Positions 54,518 to 63,590 of a stretch of DNA of 64,000 bases are shown here, one piece after another. Position 1 is the first letter of the stretch, and every line of letters begins with the position of its first letter. The notes under the pieces are model-generated. The model saw nothing but the letters and a program-made list of their open reading frames with translations, ran no database searches and was not told the origin of the DNA. The position numbers and the translations under genes are program-made. Source of the stretch: an uncultured Ruminococcus sp. (GTDB lineage: Bacteria > Bacillota > Clostridia > Lachnospirales > Lachnospiraceae); contig FMEL01000001.1 of NCBI GenBank assembly GCA_900066355.1, positions 1 through 64,000 on the forward strand. Direction: 5' to 3'.

Positions 54518-56677
54518 ATGAAAACCAACAGATACGGCTCATTTCTTTCACACATGCGCAGGCTTTCAGGCTGTATCCTTATTTTACTACTGTGCCTGAC
54601 TTTATGTGGTATGCTCACCGAACCAGTCACCGTAAACGCGGCTGCCAGACCGGTTTCCATCACTTCCTGCAAACTAAAAGGAAAAAGCAGGATACGAGTC
54701 ACTGCTACTGCCACAAACACCAAAAAAATACATGGCTCCAGATGTTACCTTTTTGCACTGGCTCCCGGAAGCAGCAGTCTTTCCTCTTCTGCACGTCCGA
54801 TTGCATCTGCCCGCAAATCAAAAAAGATGACTTTTTCCTGCCGTTCCACGCAAAACGGCACCAGTCTTCTTTATCATAGCTTTGCAATTGCTTCACGAAA
54901 CAGCAGGGGAAAATACACCATTATCAGCAGTAAGCGTTATATTTCCAATCCCGGAGCCCTTGCCGGTTACCGCTACCGTTTTCCCAAAGCGGTTTCCAAA
55001 AAAGGGCTACAGATCAACGCAGATATGCTCGAAGATGCTGAAGAGCTGAATGTACATAACTCCGTCATCAATATCGATTTCAGCCAGCTTCTTGCACCTC
55101 CTGTTTTACAAAACTCAAATTATTCTTATTCATGGAAATACAACGGCAAGACTTACTGGTTCGTAAAGGACTCTGTTTCCTATTATGACCGGCAGCTTCA
55201 GTCATTAAAGTCCACGTCCTCCGTCAACAGTGCTGTTCTTCTTTTAAGCTGGCGTGATGATCTGAAAGGACTGATTTATCCACAGGGACGTCATAAGGGA
55301 CACAGTTTTTATGCATGGAACACCGTCAATTCTTCTGCAAGAAATCAATTACAGGCTACCCTTAATTTTCTTGCCAGACGTTATAGCAGTACCAACAGAA
55401 AATACGGACGTATCGTAAACTGGATCGTCGGAAATGAAGTCAATAATTACCGGACATATAATTATGCAGGATCTAAAACTCTGAATCAGTATGCAAAAAT
55501 CTATGCTGACCAGTTCCGTCTGGCATACAATACTCTGACAAGCGTTTATTCCAATGCAAGAGTTTACATTTCACTTGATCATCTGTGGAATACCAACAAC
55601 GTAAGTGGTACCTTTGCATCAAGGAAAATGCTGGACAAGTTTGCCTCCAAACTCCGTGCCGGCGGTAATATTTCATGGAATCTTGCCTATCATCCGTACA
55701 GTTCTCCGCTGACAGAACCACGTTTCTGGGCAAACACAAACAGGCAGCTTACAAAATCTCTTTCCTCCCCTGTTATCAATATGGGAAATATTCAGATTCT
55801 GACGAATTATATCCGTCAGAAATACGGTTCTAAAACGCGTATCATCCTTTCAGAACAGGGCTATACATCTGTACAGAACGGCAAAAATGTAGAGAAACTT
55901 CAGGCAGCGGCAATCGCTTATTCCTATCTGCTGTCTGAATCCAATAACATGATCGACTCTCTTATTATTCACCGTCAGGTCGATCACAGAGCTGAAATCA
56001 GCCAGGGATTAAATCTTGGGTTATGGACAACTTCTGCGAGTTCTTCATCTCCTGAGGATGCAAAATCAAAAAAACTCTCCTGGAGCATTTACAAATATAT
56101 GGATACCAGCCGTTCCAATTCCACAACAAAATCTCTGGTATCTTCGATTGGTGTCACCAGCTGGAAGCAGCTTATTCCATCCTACAGCAGCAAACTGTAC
56201 AATAAGGTTTCCTGCACAATTGGAAAACTGACTCAAGTGAACGGTTACAAAAAAACCGGCTCTGTTTCAAACACCTGGATATCCTATGGCGCTTCCGGAC
56301 AATTCAGTAAAAAGGGAAATAATTACACTGTATACAGGGATACCTCCCGTAATCAGAATATTTCGTGGGGATATACACAAAGCTTTAAGAAAAAACTTAA
56401 TGTTTCTTCTTCTCCACGTTTCTGCACCACACTTCGTGTGACCGGTGCAAATAAAAGTTCTGTTCAGATCAAACTACGCTTTTTCAGTGGAAAACAATAT
56501 TTTGAATGTACCAAGGCGATTCCCACAGACAGAACTGTACATTTATCTACATCTCTTGCCAAATGGAAATATCGTAAAAAAGTTACAAAAATACAAATTC
56601 TTGCGCAACCTGTAAAAGGAGCTTCCTGGAAATCCGGAGCAAAATTTAAACTTACTGCACCGGTACTGAGCCGCTGA
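54518..56677 (+). CDS. Secreted DUF5722 protein with glycoside-hydrolase-like core
   Basis: 719 residues behind GGAAGGAG. Signal peptide (basic start, then LILLLCLTLCGML, cleavage near VNAAA). The N-terminal beta domain (about 40-145) precedes a TIM-barrel-like core (about 165-540). It includes FYAWNT, IVNWIVGNEVNNYRTYN (an Asn-Glu like the acid/base of clan A glycosidases), YISLDHLWN, WNLAYHPYSSPL, TRIILSEQGYTS (a Ser-Glu in nucleophile position) and SLIIHRQVDHRAE. A C-terminal beta-sandwich (about 560-719) may bind carbohydrate. I associate it with DUF5722. Catalysis is inferred from the two Glu motifs. The substrate is unknown. Confidence 0.8.
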   Translation: MKTNRYGSFLSHMRRLSGCILILLLCLTLCGMLTEPVTVNAAARPVSITSCKLKGKSRIRVTATATNTKKIHGSRCYLFALAPGSSSLSSSARPIASARKSKKMTFSCRSTQNGTSLLYHSFAIASRNSRGKYTIISSKRYISNPGALAGYRYRFPKAVSKKGLQINADMLEDAEELNVHNSVINIDFSQLLAPPVLQNSNYSYSWKYNGKTYWFVKDSVSYYDRQLQSLKSTSSVNSAVLLLSWRDDLKGLIYPQGRHKGHSFYAWNTVNSSARNQLQATLNFLARRYSSTNRKYGRIVNWIVGNEVNNYRTYNYAGSKTLNQYAKIYADQFRLAYNTLTSVYSNARVYISLDHLWNTNNVSGTFASRKMLDKFASKLRAGGNISWNLAYHPYSSPLTEPRFWANTNRQLTKSLSSPVINMGNIQILTNYIRQKYGSKTRIILSEQGYTSVQNGKNVEKLQAAAIAYSYLLSESNNMIDSLIIHRQVDHRAEISQGLNLGLWTTSASSSSPEDAKSKKLSWSIYKYMDTSRSNSTTKSLVSSIGVTSWKQLIPSYSSKLYNKVSCTIGKLTQVNGYKKTGSVSNTWISYGASGQFSKKGNNYTVYRDTSRNQNISWGYTQSFKKKLNVSSSPRFCTTLRVTGANKSSVQIKLRFFSGKQYFECTKAIPTDRTVHLSTSLAKWKYRKKVTKIQILAQPVKGASWKSGAKFKLTAPVLSR

Positions 56678-56695
56678 TTCTGTTTCATGCAGTAA

Positions 56696-56735
56696 AAAAG
56701 ATCAGATACCGAAAAATAAGGTATCTGATCTTTTT
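56696..56735. terminator. Bidirectional intrinsic terminator
   Basis: AAAGATCAGATACC pairs with GGTATCTGATCTTT around a short A-rich loop, with A tract before and T tract after. It serves the convergent DUF5722 and U32 genes. Confidence 0.92.
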
Positions 56736-56755
56736 ATTATAACTGTAGCTGTAAT

Positions 56756-57991
56756 TTAATTTTCTGATGCTTCTGCTCTTCTTAAGAGATCATATTTTTC
56801 TATCTCTGTACCAAGATCTACTGCAAGCTTCTGCTGCGGATGTGGCGCACTCTCCACAGACTCACCATTTTCATCATAAATTGCCCGAACTTTCACAGAT
56901 AAGTTTCTTCCGTCCGGTTTCATGATCTCAATGGTCTCGCCAACGCTGAATTTATTTCTCTGGGTAATATGCGCAAATCCTTTCTCATCAATTTCTTCCG
57001 CATATCCCAGATAAGTATATTCTTTTACGTAAGTATTGTTGTCATAGATCTGTGTATTCTGATCCGGTTTTCCATAAAAGAATCCGGTCGTAAACTGTCT
57101 GTATGTGCAGTTTGAAATCTGTTCCTGATACCATGGCATGTTCGCTTTATATTTCTCAGGAGATTCCAGATAGTCATCGATCGCCTTACGATAAGTTCTC
57201 GCGACTGTCGCTACATAAAGTGCAGTTTTCATACGTCCCTCGATCTTTAGGCTGTCGATCCCGCTGTTCAGGACATCGTCCATATGCTCGATCATACAGA
57301 GATCTTTCGAATTAAAGATATAGGTTCCTCGCTCGTTCTCGTAAACCGGCATATATTCGCCCGGACGTTTTTCCTCGACTACAGAATATTTCCAGCGGCA
57401 TGGATGCGTACATGCGCCCTGATTGGCATCTCTTCCCACCAGATAATTACTCAACAAACATCTTCCGGAATAGGAAATGCACATTGCACCATGTATAAAT
57501 GTTTCGATTTCCATATCATCCGGAATGTTGGCACGGATTTCCCGAATTTCTTTCAGCGACAATTCACGTGCTGTTACGACACGTTTGGCTCCGAGACGAT
57601 ACCAGAAACGATAAGTCTCGTAGTTTGTATTATTTGCCTGCGTACTGATGTGGCATTCGATCTCCGGGCAGATTTCACGGGCATAAGTAAAGATTCCCGG
57701 GTCTGCAATGATCAGCGCATCCGGTTTTAATTCCTTGAGTTCCTGCAGGTACTCACGTACTCCCGGAAGGTCATCGTTATGCGCCAGAATGTTGACTGTC
57801 ACATAGACTTTTACACCATGTTCATGTGCAAAAGCGATTCCTTCTGCCATATCTTCTTTTGAAAAGTTCTTCGCCTTTGCACGAAGTCCAAATGCCTCAC
57901 CACCGATATAAACGGCATCTGCACCAAATACAACAGCGATCTTAAGGACTTCCAGACTGCTTGCCGGAACCAGCAATTCAATTTTTCTCAT
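56756..57991 (-). CDS. U32 family protein, probable tRNA wobble-uridine hydroxylation factor (TrhP-like)
   Basis: 411 residues. The U32 signature reads ETFIHGAMCISYSGRCLLSNYL (about 163-184, split by Cys residues), followed by ANQGACTHPCRWKY, which gives the four Cys typical of the iron-sulfur-binding U32 members. The N-terminal barrel starts IELLVPASSLEVLKIAV and the C-terminal beta domain ends near residue 400. Older annotation calls these collagenase-like peptidases; TrhP homologues support 5-hydroxyuridine formation at tRNA position 34. The next gene upstream is the matching methyltransferase, joined by an ATGA overlap, which favours the tRNA role. Confidence 0.88.
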   Translation of the reverse strand: MRKIELLVPASSLEVLKIAVVFGADAVYIGGEAFGLRAKAKNFSKEDMAEGIAFAHEHGVKVYVTVNILAHNDDLPGVREYLQELKELKPDALIIADPGIFTYAREICPEIECHISTQANNTNYETYRFWYRLGAKRVVTARELSLKEIREIRANIPDDMEIETFIHGAMCISYSGRCLLSNYLVGRDANQGACTHPCRWKYSVVEEKRPGEYMPVYENERGTYIFNSKDLCMIEHMDDVLNSGIDSLKIEGRMKTALYVATVARTYRKAIDDYLESPEKYKANMPWYQEQISNCTYRQFTTGFFYGKPDQNTQIYDNNTYVKEYTYLGYAEEIDEKGFAHITQRNKFSVGETIEIMKPDGRNLSVKVRAIYDENGESVESAPHPQQKLAVDLGTEIEKYDLLRRAEASEN

Positions 57992-58635
57992 AATTCCTCC
58001 TTAACACTCACAGAAACACCGTCGCCCAATGGAATGATACTCGTCGTAAGCTGTGGATGATGCTTCAGTTCAAAAAGGTAATCTCTCATTCGTTTATAAA
58101 TTGTACGGTTTCTGCGCTCCACAAGGTAGTGAGACTCGATCAGTTCTCCCTCCTGCAGCACATTATCCGACATCAGGATCCCGCCCGGTGCAAGAAGTCT
58201 TACAACATCCGGAAGCCAGTGAATATACTGACCTTTAGCTGCGTCCATAAAAATCAGATCATAGGAACCTTCAAGTTTTTTCAGAATTTCTCCTGCATCT
58301 CCTTTCAGGAATGTGATCTGGTCTTCTCTTCCTGCTTTTTGGAAATTCTCTTCTGCGAGTGGAATTCGTTTTTCATAATTTTCAATCGTTGTGATATGCA
58401 GATCCGGTCTGCCATACTCACACATAAGAAGTGTGGAGAAGCCTACGGCCGTCCCCACTTCCAGAATTTTCTGCGGTTTTGCAAGTGCCAGCAATGTTTT
58501 GATAAAACTCTGCATCTCCTTACGGATGATCGGAACTCCCTCAGAAAGAGCAGAACACTCCAGTTCATCAAGAAATGGAGTGTTGCCTGTATCAAGAGAA
58601 TTTATAAATGTTCGCATTCTTTCTTCTACGATCAC
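57988..58635 (-). CDS. trmR: tRNA 5-hydroxyuridine methyltransferase
   Basis: 215 residues from a GTG start with GGAGGGAG upstream, overlapping the preceding stop as GTGA. The Rossmann methyltransferase motifs are ILEVGTAVGFSTLLM (motif I), TTIENYEKRIPLAEENF (motif II) and YDLIFMDAAKGQY, with the metal-binding Asp of catechol-type O-methyltransferases. SDNVLQEG and the final DGVSVSVK complete the fold. Members next to TrhP (as yrrM-yrrN in Bacillus) methylate 5-hydroxyuridine to 5-methoxyuridine in tRNA. The order here, MltG-like, TrmR, U32, matches that arrangement. Confidence 0.88.
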   Translation of the reverse strand: MIVEERMRTFINSLDTGNTPFLDELECSALSEGVPIIRKEMQSFIKTLLALAKPQKILEVGTAVGFSTLLMCEYGRPDLHITTIENYEKRIPLAEENFQKAGREDQITFLKGDAGEILKKLEGSYDLIFMDAAKGQYIHWLPDVVRLLAPGGILMSDNVLQEGELIESHYLVERRNRTIYKRMRDYLFELKHHPQLTTSIIPLGDGVSVSVKEEL

Positions 58636-59033
58636 GAAGTTACTCCCTCCTGCTCCGCATCTCCCGCAAGAATACCCATAATTCTGGTCGGTGTATATGC
58701 AGTGCTGAGAAGATAAGTTCCCGGTCTCATTTTGCCGCTGTAATTGGAAAGCTTTTCCTGTACAACAAATACCAGCGAATCTTCGATCAGACCTTTGCTC
58801 TTCAGGGTTTTGGCAATATCATAAGCCGTTGCGTCTTCTTTGATCACAACCGTTACTTCCTGTCCCTCTCCCGGACTCATTGCCTGCTGGTTAAATATAT
58901 TGTATCCAAACTGGTATGTGACTTTTCCGATCCAGATAACAAGAACAGCCACGCACACATACAGAGCTATTTTGAAAAAACCTCCCGCAACGATGACTCC
59001 TGCTGCGCCTACCCGGTCTTTTTTATCTCCCAT
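58632..59033 (-). CDS. Short MltG/YceG-like membrane protein without the catalytic domain
   Basis: 133 residues behind AAAGGAG. One membrane segment (ALYVCVAVLVIWIGKVTYQF, about 22-41) leads into a single LysM-like subdomain (VTVVIKEDATAYDIAKTLKSKGLIED, about 60-86) and a short segment containing MRPGTYLLST, the piece that precedes the catalytic domain in MltG. The roughly 200-residue endolytic transglycosylase domain with its catalytic Glu is absent, and no remnant follows in any frame because the next gene overlaps. It may bind glycan or regulate division without cleaving. The neighbourhood (yrrL-yrrM order in Bacillus) supports descent from MltG. Confidence 0.8.
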   Translation of the reverse strand: MGDKKDRVGAAGVIVAGGFFKIALYVCVAVLVIWIGKVTYQFGYNIFNQQAMSPGEGQEVTVVIKEDATAYDIAKTLKSKGLIEDSLVFVVQEKLSNYSGKMRPGTYLLSTAYTPTRIMGILAGDAEQEGVTS

Positions 59034-59067
59034 ATCGGCTCCTTTCTGTCTGTAAAAGCTTCGTGTC

Positions 59068-60984
59068 TTATGCTTCCATGATGATCGGCAGGATCATCGG
59101 ACTTCTCTTTGTTCTCTTCCAGAGGAAATCACTGAGTGCATCTTTTACTACGTTTTTGATCTTGCCCCAGTCTGTGATGTTGCGGTCCAGACAGGAATCA
59201 AGTGCATTCTCAACAACTTCTTTTGCATGTTCCATCAGATCCTCGGATTCTCTTACATATACGAAACCTCTGGATACGATATCCGGTCCTGCAAGAACGA
59301 CGTTGCTGTGTCGCTCCAGTGTCATAACAACGATCATAATGCCGTCTTCTGCAAGGTGCTGACGGTCACGAAGCACGATGTTTCCGACATCTCCGACACC
59401 AAGGCCGTCTACAAGGATTGCTCCGGTCTGAACGGATCCGGTTACCTGCGCGCTGTTTTCGTCCATTTCAAGAACATTACCGGATGCGAGAATAAAGATA
59501 TTTTCTTTCGGGATACCGAGATCCTCAACCACATGTTTCTGTGCAGTCAGATGACGATATTCACCATGAACCGGAATTGCATATTTTGGTCTTACCAGAG
59601 AATAGATCAGCTTGATTTCTTCCTGGCACGCATGTCCGGATACATGAACATCCTGAAAGATAACTTTTGCACCTTTCATGGACAGTTCGTTGATAACCTT
59701 TGATACGGCTTTTTCGTTTCCCGGAATCGGGTTGGAACTGAAAATGATCGTATCGTTTGGTTTGATCGTGATTTTCTTGTGGATATCTGCTGCCATTCTG
59801 GAAAGTGCCGCCATGGACTCTCCCTGGCTTCCTGTTGTGATCAGAACTACTTTTTCGTCCGGATAGTTCTTAACCTGATCGATCTCAATCAGAGTATTTT
59901 CCGGAATTCGGAGATAACCGAGTTCTGATGCAACAGAAATGATATTGACCATACTGCGACCTTCAACTGCAACCTTACGCCCGAAACGATATGCAGTATC
60001 AATGATCTGCTGCACACGGTCAACGTTTGAAGCAAAAGTCGCAATAATGATTCGTGCGTTTTTGTGTTCGTTAAACAGATTATCAAAGACATGTCCCACA
60101 CTGCGCTCGGACATGGTAAATCCCGGACGTTCGGCATTGGTACTGTCGCACATCAGCGCAAGTACACCTTTCTTACCAATCTCGGCAAAACGCTGAAGAT
60201 CGATTGCATCACCAAATACCGGTGTATAATCCACCTTAAAGTCGCCGGTATGAACTACGATACCTGCCGGTGAATAAATTGCAAGTGCAGATGCATCCTG
60301 AATACTGTGGTTTGTCTTAATAAATTCGATTGAAAACTCACCCAGATTGATAACCTGTCCGTGTTTAACCTCTTTTAATTTCGTAGAACGGACAAGATTG
60401 TGCTCTTTCAGTTTGTTGGTGATCAGTCCAAGTGTCAGTTTCGTAGAATAAATCGGTACATTTACTTCTTTTAATACATAAGGAAGCGCACCGATATGAT
60501 CCTCATGCCCATGGGTGATCACAAAACCTTTGACTTTAGAAATATTTTCTTTCAGATAGGTAACATCCGGAATGACAAGGTCGATACCGAGCATGTCATC
60601 CTCCGGGAATGCCAGACCACAGTCCACAACCACAATGCTGTCTTCGTATTCGAAAGCTGTGATGTTCATTCCGATCTGCTCAAGTCCACCAAGCGGAATA
60701 ACTTTCAGCTTGGATGTTCCTCTGCGTCCCCTGCGGGAAGCTGTACGAAGCTGTGGTTTCTGTACGGTCTTTACTGCCGCTTTGCCATTATTTTTCTGCT
60801 GTGGCTTCTGCTGCTGTTTGTATTTGAAATTTTTCTGTTTCGGGTTCTGTTTCTTTGTATTGTTTTCAGCAGGTTTCCTGTCATGGTTATTGTATCTTCT
60901 CGGTTTGAATCTGCTGTCTCGCGGCATACTTTCTCTCTGCGTTGTATGCGCTTTATTCTCGTTCATATTATTTTCTATACTCAA
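59068..60984 (-). CDS. rnj: Ribonuclease J
   Basis: 638 residues from a TTG start behind GGAGGTG. An extra basic, Gln/Lys/Asn-rich N-terminal extension of about 90 residues precedes the usual core. The metallo-beta-lactamase motifs are VVVDCGLAFPEDD, HGHEDHIGALPYVL (HxHxDH, about 166-171), HSIQDASAL and VHTGDFKVD, and the beta-CASP motifs ATFASNVDRVQQI, GSQGESMAALSRM and HVSGHACQEE follow. The C-terminal domain ends near residue 638. It carries out 5'-3' exonucleolytic and endonucleolytic RNA decay. The extension is likely disordered and RNA-binding. Confidence 0.95.
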   Translation of the reverse strand: MSIENNMNENKAHTTQRESMPRDSRFKPRRYNNHDRKPAENNTKKQNPKQKNFKYKQQQKPQQKNNGKAAVKTVQKPQLRTASRRGRRGTSKLKVIPLGGLEQIGMNITAFEYEDSIVVVDCGLAFPEDDMLGIDLVIPDVTYLKENISKVKGFVITHGHEDHIGALPYVLKEVNVPIYSTKLTLGLITNKLKEHNLVRSTKLKEVKHGQVINLGEFSIEFIKTNHSIQDASALAIYSPAGIVVHTGDFKVDYTPVFGDAIDLQRFAEIGKKGVLALMCDSTNAERPGFTMSERSVGHVFDNLFNEHKNARIIIATFASNVDRVQQIIDTAYRFGRKVAVEGRSMVNIISVASELGYLRIPENTLIEIDQVKNYPDEKVVLITTGSQGESMAALSRMAADIHKKITIKPNDTIIFSSNPIPGNEKAVSKVINELSMKGAKVIFQDVHVSGHACQEEIKLIYSLVRPKYAIPVHGEYRHLTAQKHVVEDLGIPKENIFILASGNVLEMDENSAQVTGSVQTGAILVDGLGVGDVGNIVLRDRQHLAEDGIMIVVMTLERHSNVVLAGPDIVSRGFVYVRESEDLMEHAKEVVENALDSCLDRNITDWGKIKNVVKDALSDFLWKRTKRSPMILPIIMEA

Positions 60985-61014
60985 TCAAGCACCTCCATAA
61001 TGCTTCGTGTGCAA

Positions 61015-61272
61015 TCACATTTCAAGGTCTACGTCCTCAAGCATCTGCTCAAAAACTTTATATACTGCCTGCAGTTCGTTCTCATCTTCAACCATTTCAT
61101 AGCAAGCTTCGGAATCTGTATCTTCCGATACGTCTTTTAAAATATAGGCATTTGCTTCGTCATCCATTGAATCAGAAACAAGGAGGTACGCCACCCCTCC
61201 GATTCTTGTCTGCTCCTCAATGTAGAAATCTTCTACTGTTCCATCAGGAGACTGAAATCTGATTTTTTCCAT
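61015..61272 (-). CDS. DUF1292 family protein
   Basis: 85 residues. Start at the ATG at 61272 with AAAGGTG upstream; a longer frame reaching back to 61374 overlaps the RuvX gene and is rejected. The DUF1292 pattern is IRFQSPDGTVEDFYIEEQTRIGG, YLLVSD, EANAYILKDVSED and a final acidic EDENELQAVYKVFEQML helix. The family is small, acidic and of unknown function. It is nearly always found after RuvX and IreB, as here. Confidence 0.92.
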   Translation of the reverse strand: MEKIRFQSPDGTVEDFYIEEQTRIGGVAYLLVSDSMDDEANAYILKDVSEDTDSEACYEMVEDENELQAVYKVFEQMLEDVDLEM

Positions 61273-61285
61273 GTTGTCACCTTTG

Positions 61286-61708
61286 TCATACTGACAGGGA
61301 ATCCAGATATCCCTGCAAAATAAATACTGCCGCAATGCCATCCAGATACTGTTTGCGGTTTTCTCTGCGCACACCGGCCTCTATAAGTGTCCGGTCTGCC
61401 TCTACTGTTGTCAGACGCTCATCCCACATGATAACTTCAAGCCCGGTACGTTTTTTCAGCATTTCGCCAAACTCAAGAGCTTTTTCCGCGCGCTCACCAA
61501 CCGTGTTGTTCATATTCTTCGGAAAGCCCAACACGATTTTCTCTACTTCATATTCTGCGATGAGTTCTTCAATTCTTGCAAGAGTTCGCCGAAGTTTATT
61601 TTCCTGTTTGCGCCATATCGTCTCTACCTTCTGCGCAGTCAGGCCAAGTGGATCACTGACGGCTACTCCTACTGTTTTTGATCCGTAATCTAATCCGAGA
61701 ATCCGCAT
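61286..61708 (-). CDS. ruvX: Putative Holliday junction resolvase / pre-16S rRNA nuclease
   Basis: About 140 residues from the ATG at 61708 behind TAGGA; an upstream start is possible but less likely. RNase H-like fold: RILGLDYGSKTVGVAVSDPLGLTAQ (first catalytic Asp), VEKIVLGFPKNMNNTVGERA, and MWDERLTTVEADRTLIEAG with two further acidic residues near the end. YqgF/RuvX homologues process 16S rRNA 5' ends, and resolvase activity has been proposed. It lies just after the IreB gene stop and before DUF1292 in a conserved order. Confidence 0.94.
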   Translation of the reverse strand: MRILGLDYGSKTVGVAVSDPLGLTAQKVETIWRKQENKLRRTLARIEELIAEYEVEKIVLGFPKNMNNTVGERAEKALEFGEMLKKRTGLEVIMWDERLTTVEADRTLIEAGVRRENRKQYLDGIAAVFILQGYLDSLSV

Positions 61709-61712
61709 ATTC

Positions 61713-61985
61713 CTAGCGTTCCCAGGATTTGTTCTTAATATATTCATTAAGTAATTCTTCTACCAGCTCGTCTCTCTCGACTTTCATGATCATGCTTCGC
61801 GCACCTTTGTGGCTGGTAATATAAGTCGGATCTCCGGACATAATATAACCGACTATCTGGTTTACCGGATTATATCCCTTTTCATCCATTGCATTGTAGA
61901 CCAGATCAAGGACTTCTTTTACTTCAAGATCCTGATCCGGTTTTGTTCTGAAATATTGTGTATTTCCCAAACTGTTTTCTGCCAT
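61713..61985 (-). CDS. ireB: IreB family regulatory phosphoprotein (UPF0297)
   Basis: 90 residues from the ATG at 61985, which has AAGGAC at proper distance; the GTG three codons upstream is too near that site. The protein has the family pattern NTQYFRTKPDQ, EVLDLVYNAMDEKGYNPVNQIVGYIMSGDPTYITSH and ARSMIMKVERDELVEELL. In Enterococcus, IreB is a substrate of the PASTA kinase IreK and modulates cell-wall stress tolerance. The Thr residues near the N-terminus are conserved phosphosite candidates. It heads the IreB-RuvX-DUF1292 set. Confidence 0.94.
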   Translation of the reverse strand: MAENSLGNTQYFRTKPDQDLEVKEVLDLVYNAMDEKGYNPVNQIVGYIMSGDPTYITSHKGARSMIMKVERDELVEELLNEYIKNKSWER

Positions 61986-62099
61986 TTTTCTCACGTCCTT
62001 AATAAGATTTCCTTTTTATTTTAATATAATTCTCATCAAAATACAAGAACCCTTTTTTGCTGAAATTCTATCGTCAAAACCGGCATTACAACTTGCGGA

Positions 62100-63416
62100 T
62101 CATTCCGCACGCAAAAGATGGTCTGTCACAAATCCCGTCACCTTCGCCTCAACAAGATCATTTACCTGATGTGCCTCCGTCTTTTCGATAACGGCACGTA
62201 CATACTCACGGCTGTGTCCTACATACCACATTTTTCCATCTTCTTCGATTTCTTCTTCAAGAAGAAGCTCGATTGTCTTTCCGATCATTGCTTCTTCGTA
62301 TTCCTTTGCACGGATATCATGAAGCTCAAGCAGCTTTTCGCTTCGCTGAGCTTTTACTGCTTCTGTAAGCTGTCCATCCATAGCGGCTGCTTTTGTCCCA
62401 TGTCTTCTGGAATATTTGAAAATATGCGTCTCATAAAAATGAATGTTTTTTACAAATTCATAAGACTCTTCAAAATCTTCTTCTGTTTCCATCGGGAATC
62501 CCACGATCACATCCGTTGTAAGCGCCGGTGTCGGATAATATTTACGGATCAGTTCACATTTTTCTGCATATTCCTGTGCACTGTAGCGGCGATTCATATT
62601 TTTCAGGGTTTTGTTGCAACCGCTCTGAAGAGACAGATGGAAATGAGGGCAGACTTTTCCTGTCGCAACGATTCCTTCCAGAAATTCTTCGGTAATGATC
62701 CTCGGTTCAAGAGAGCCCAGACGGATTCTCTGAATTCCTTCTACTTTACTTACCGCCTGGATCAGGGAAAGAAGGCTCTCTCTTTCTTCTTTCGAAAAAT
62801 CCACGCCGTAGGAACTTAAGTGGATTCCGGTAAGTACGACTTCTTTATAACCTTTGGATGCCAGTGTCTCAACTTCTCTTAATACGTCCGCAATTTTTCT
62901 GCTGCGCACCCGTCCTCTTGCAAACGGGATGATGCAGTAAGTGCAGAACTGGTTGCATCCGTCCTGTACCTTAATGTACGCGCGGACATGTTCCGCTGTC
63001 TGCTCAATGGAAAGCTCCTCATACTCTTTTGTGTGGTTGATTTCGATCACCTGCACCTGTTTGGAATGTTCTTTCTCATACTCTTCCAGAACTTCCACGA
63101 TCTGTGTCTTCTGATTATTTCCGAGGATCAGGTCAACCGCGTTGTCTTCTTTGAGTTTTTCTGTGTCTGCCTGTGCATAGCATCCGGCAGCTACCACGAT
63201 CGCATCCGGGTTCATTTTTTTTGCCTTGTGCAGCATCTGTCGGGATTTACGGTCTGCAATATTCGTAACCGTACAGGTATTGATCAGATATACGTCCGCT
63301 CCTTCCGTAAAAGGTACGATCTCATATCCTGCTTTTTCCAGAAGCTGCTGCATTGCTTCTACTTCGTATGCATTTACTTTACAGCCCAGATTATGAAGGG
63401 CAACCTTTTTTTTCAT
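62100..63416 (-). CDS. mtaB: tRNA t6A37 methylthiotransferase
   Basis: About 438 residues from the ATG at 63416, behind GAGGT. The MTTase N-terminal domain supplies cysteines in LHNLGCKVNAYE, INTCTVT and AAGCYAQAD. The radical SAM motif CNQFCTYCIIPFARG (CxxxCxxC, about 155-168) is complete. The TRAM domain occupies the last 65 residues (IELLLEEE...VTGFVTDHLL). It converts t6A37 to ms2t6A in tRNAs reading ANN codons. The order of domains matches MtaB rather than MiaB. Confidence 0.95.
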   Translation of the reverse strand: MKKKVALHNLGCKVNAYEVEAMQQLLEKAGYEIVPFTEGADVYLINTCTVTNIADRKSRQMLHKAKKMNPDAIVVAAGCYAQADTEKLKEDNAVDLILGNNQKTQIVEVLEEYEKEHSKQVQVIEINHTKEYEELSIEQTAEHVRAYIKVQDGCNQFCTYCIIPFARGRVRSRKIADVLREVETLASKGYKEVVLTGIHLSSYGVDFSKEERESLLSLIQAVSKVEGIQRIRLGSLEPRIITEEFLEGIVATGKVCPHFHLSLQSGCNKTLKNMNRRYSAQEYAEKCELIRKYYPTPALTTDVIVGFPMETEEDFEESYEFVKNIHFYETHIFKYSRRHGTKAAAMDGQLTEAVKAQRSEKLLELHDIRAKEYEEAMIGKTIELLLEEEIEEDGKMWYVGHSREYVRAVIEKTEAHQVNDLVEAKVTGFVTDHLLRAE

Positions 63417-63590
63417 ATTTTTTAACCTCATATATATTTTCTGATATTTTCACTTTGTACTCCGATTTTATTGTTTTTTATATATACAGACGAATATTTA
63501 ACCGTAATTTCATCCGATTTTCCCTTGACTTTTCAGGAGTGTACGGTTAAGATTAATCACATAATAACACTAAATAGGGAGGTTCTCAAA

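Noticed and set aside
61273..61374. N-terminal extension of the DUF1292 protein
   Set aside because: It runs through the end of ruvX, and the ATG at 61272 has a good ribosome-binding site and matches family length.
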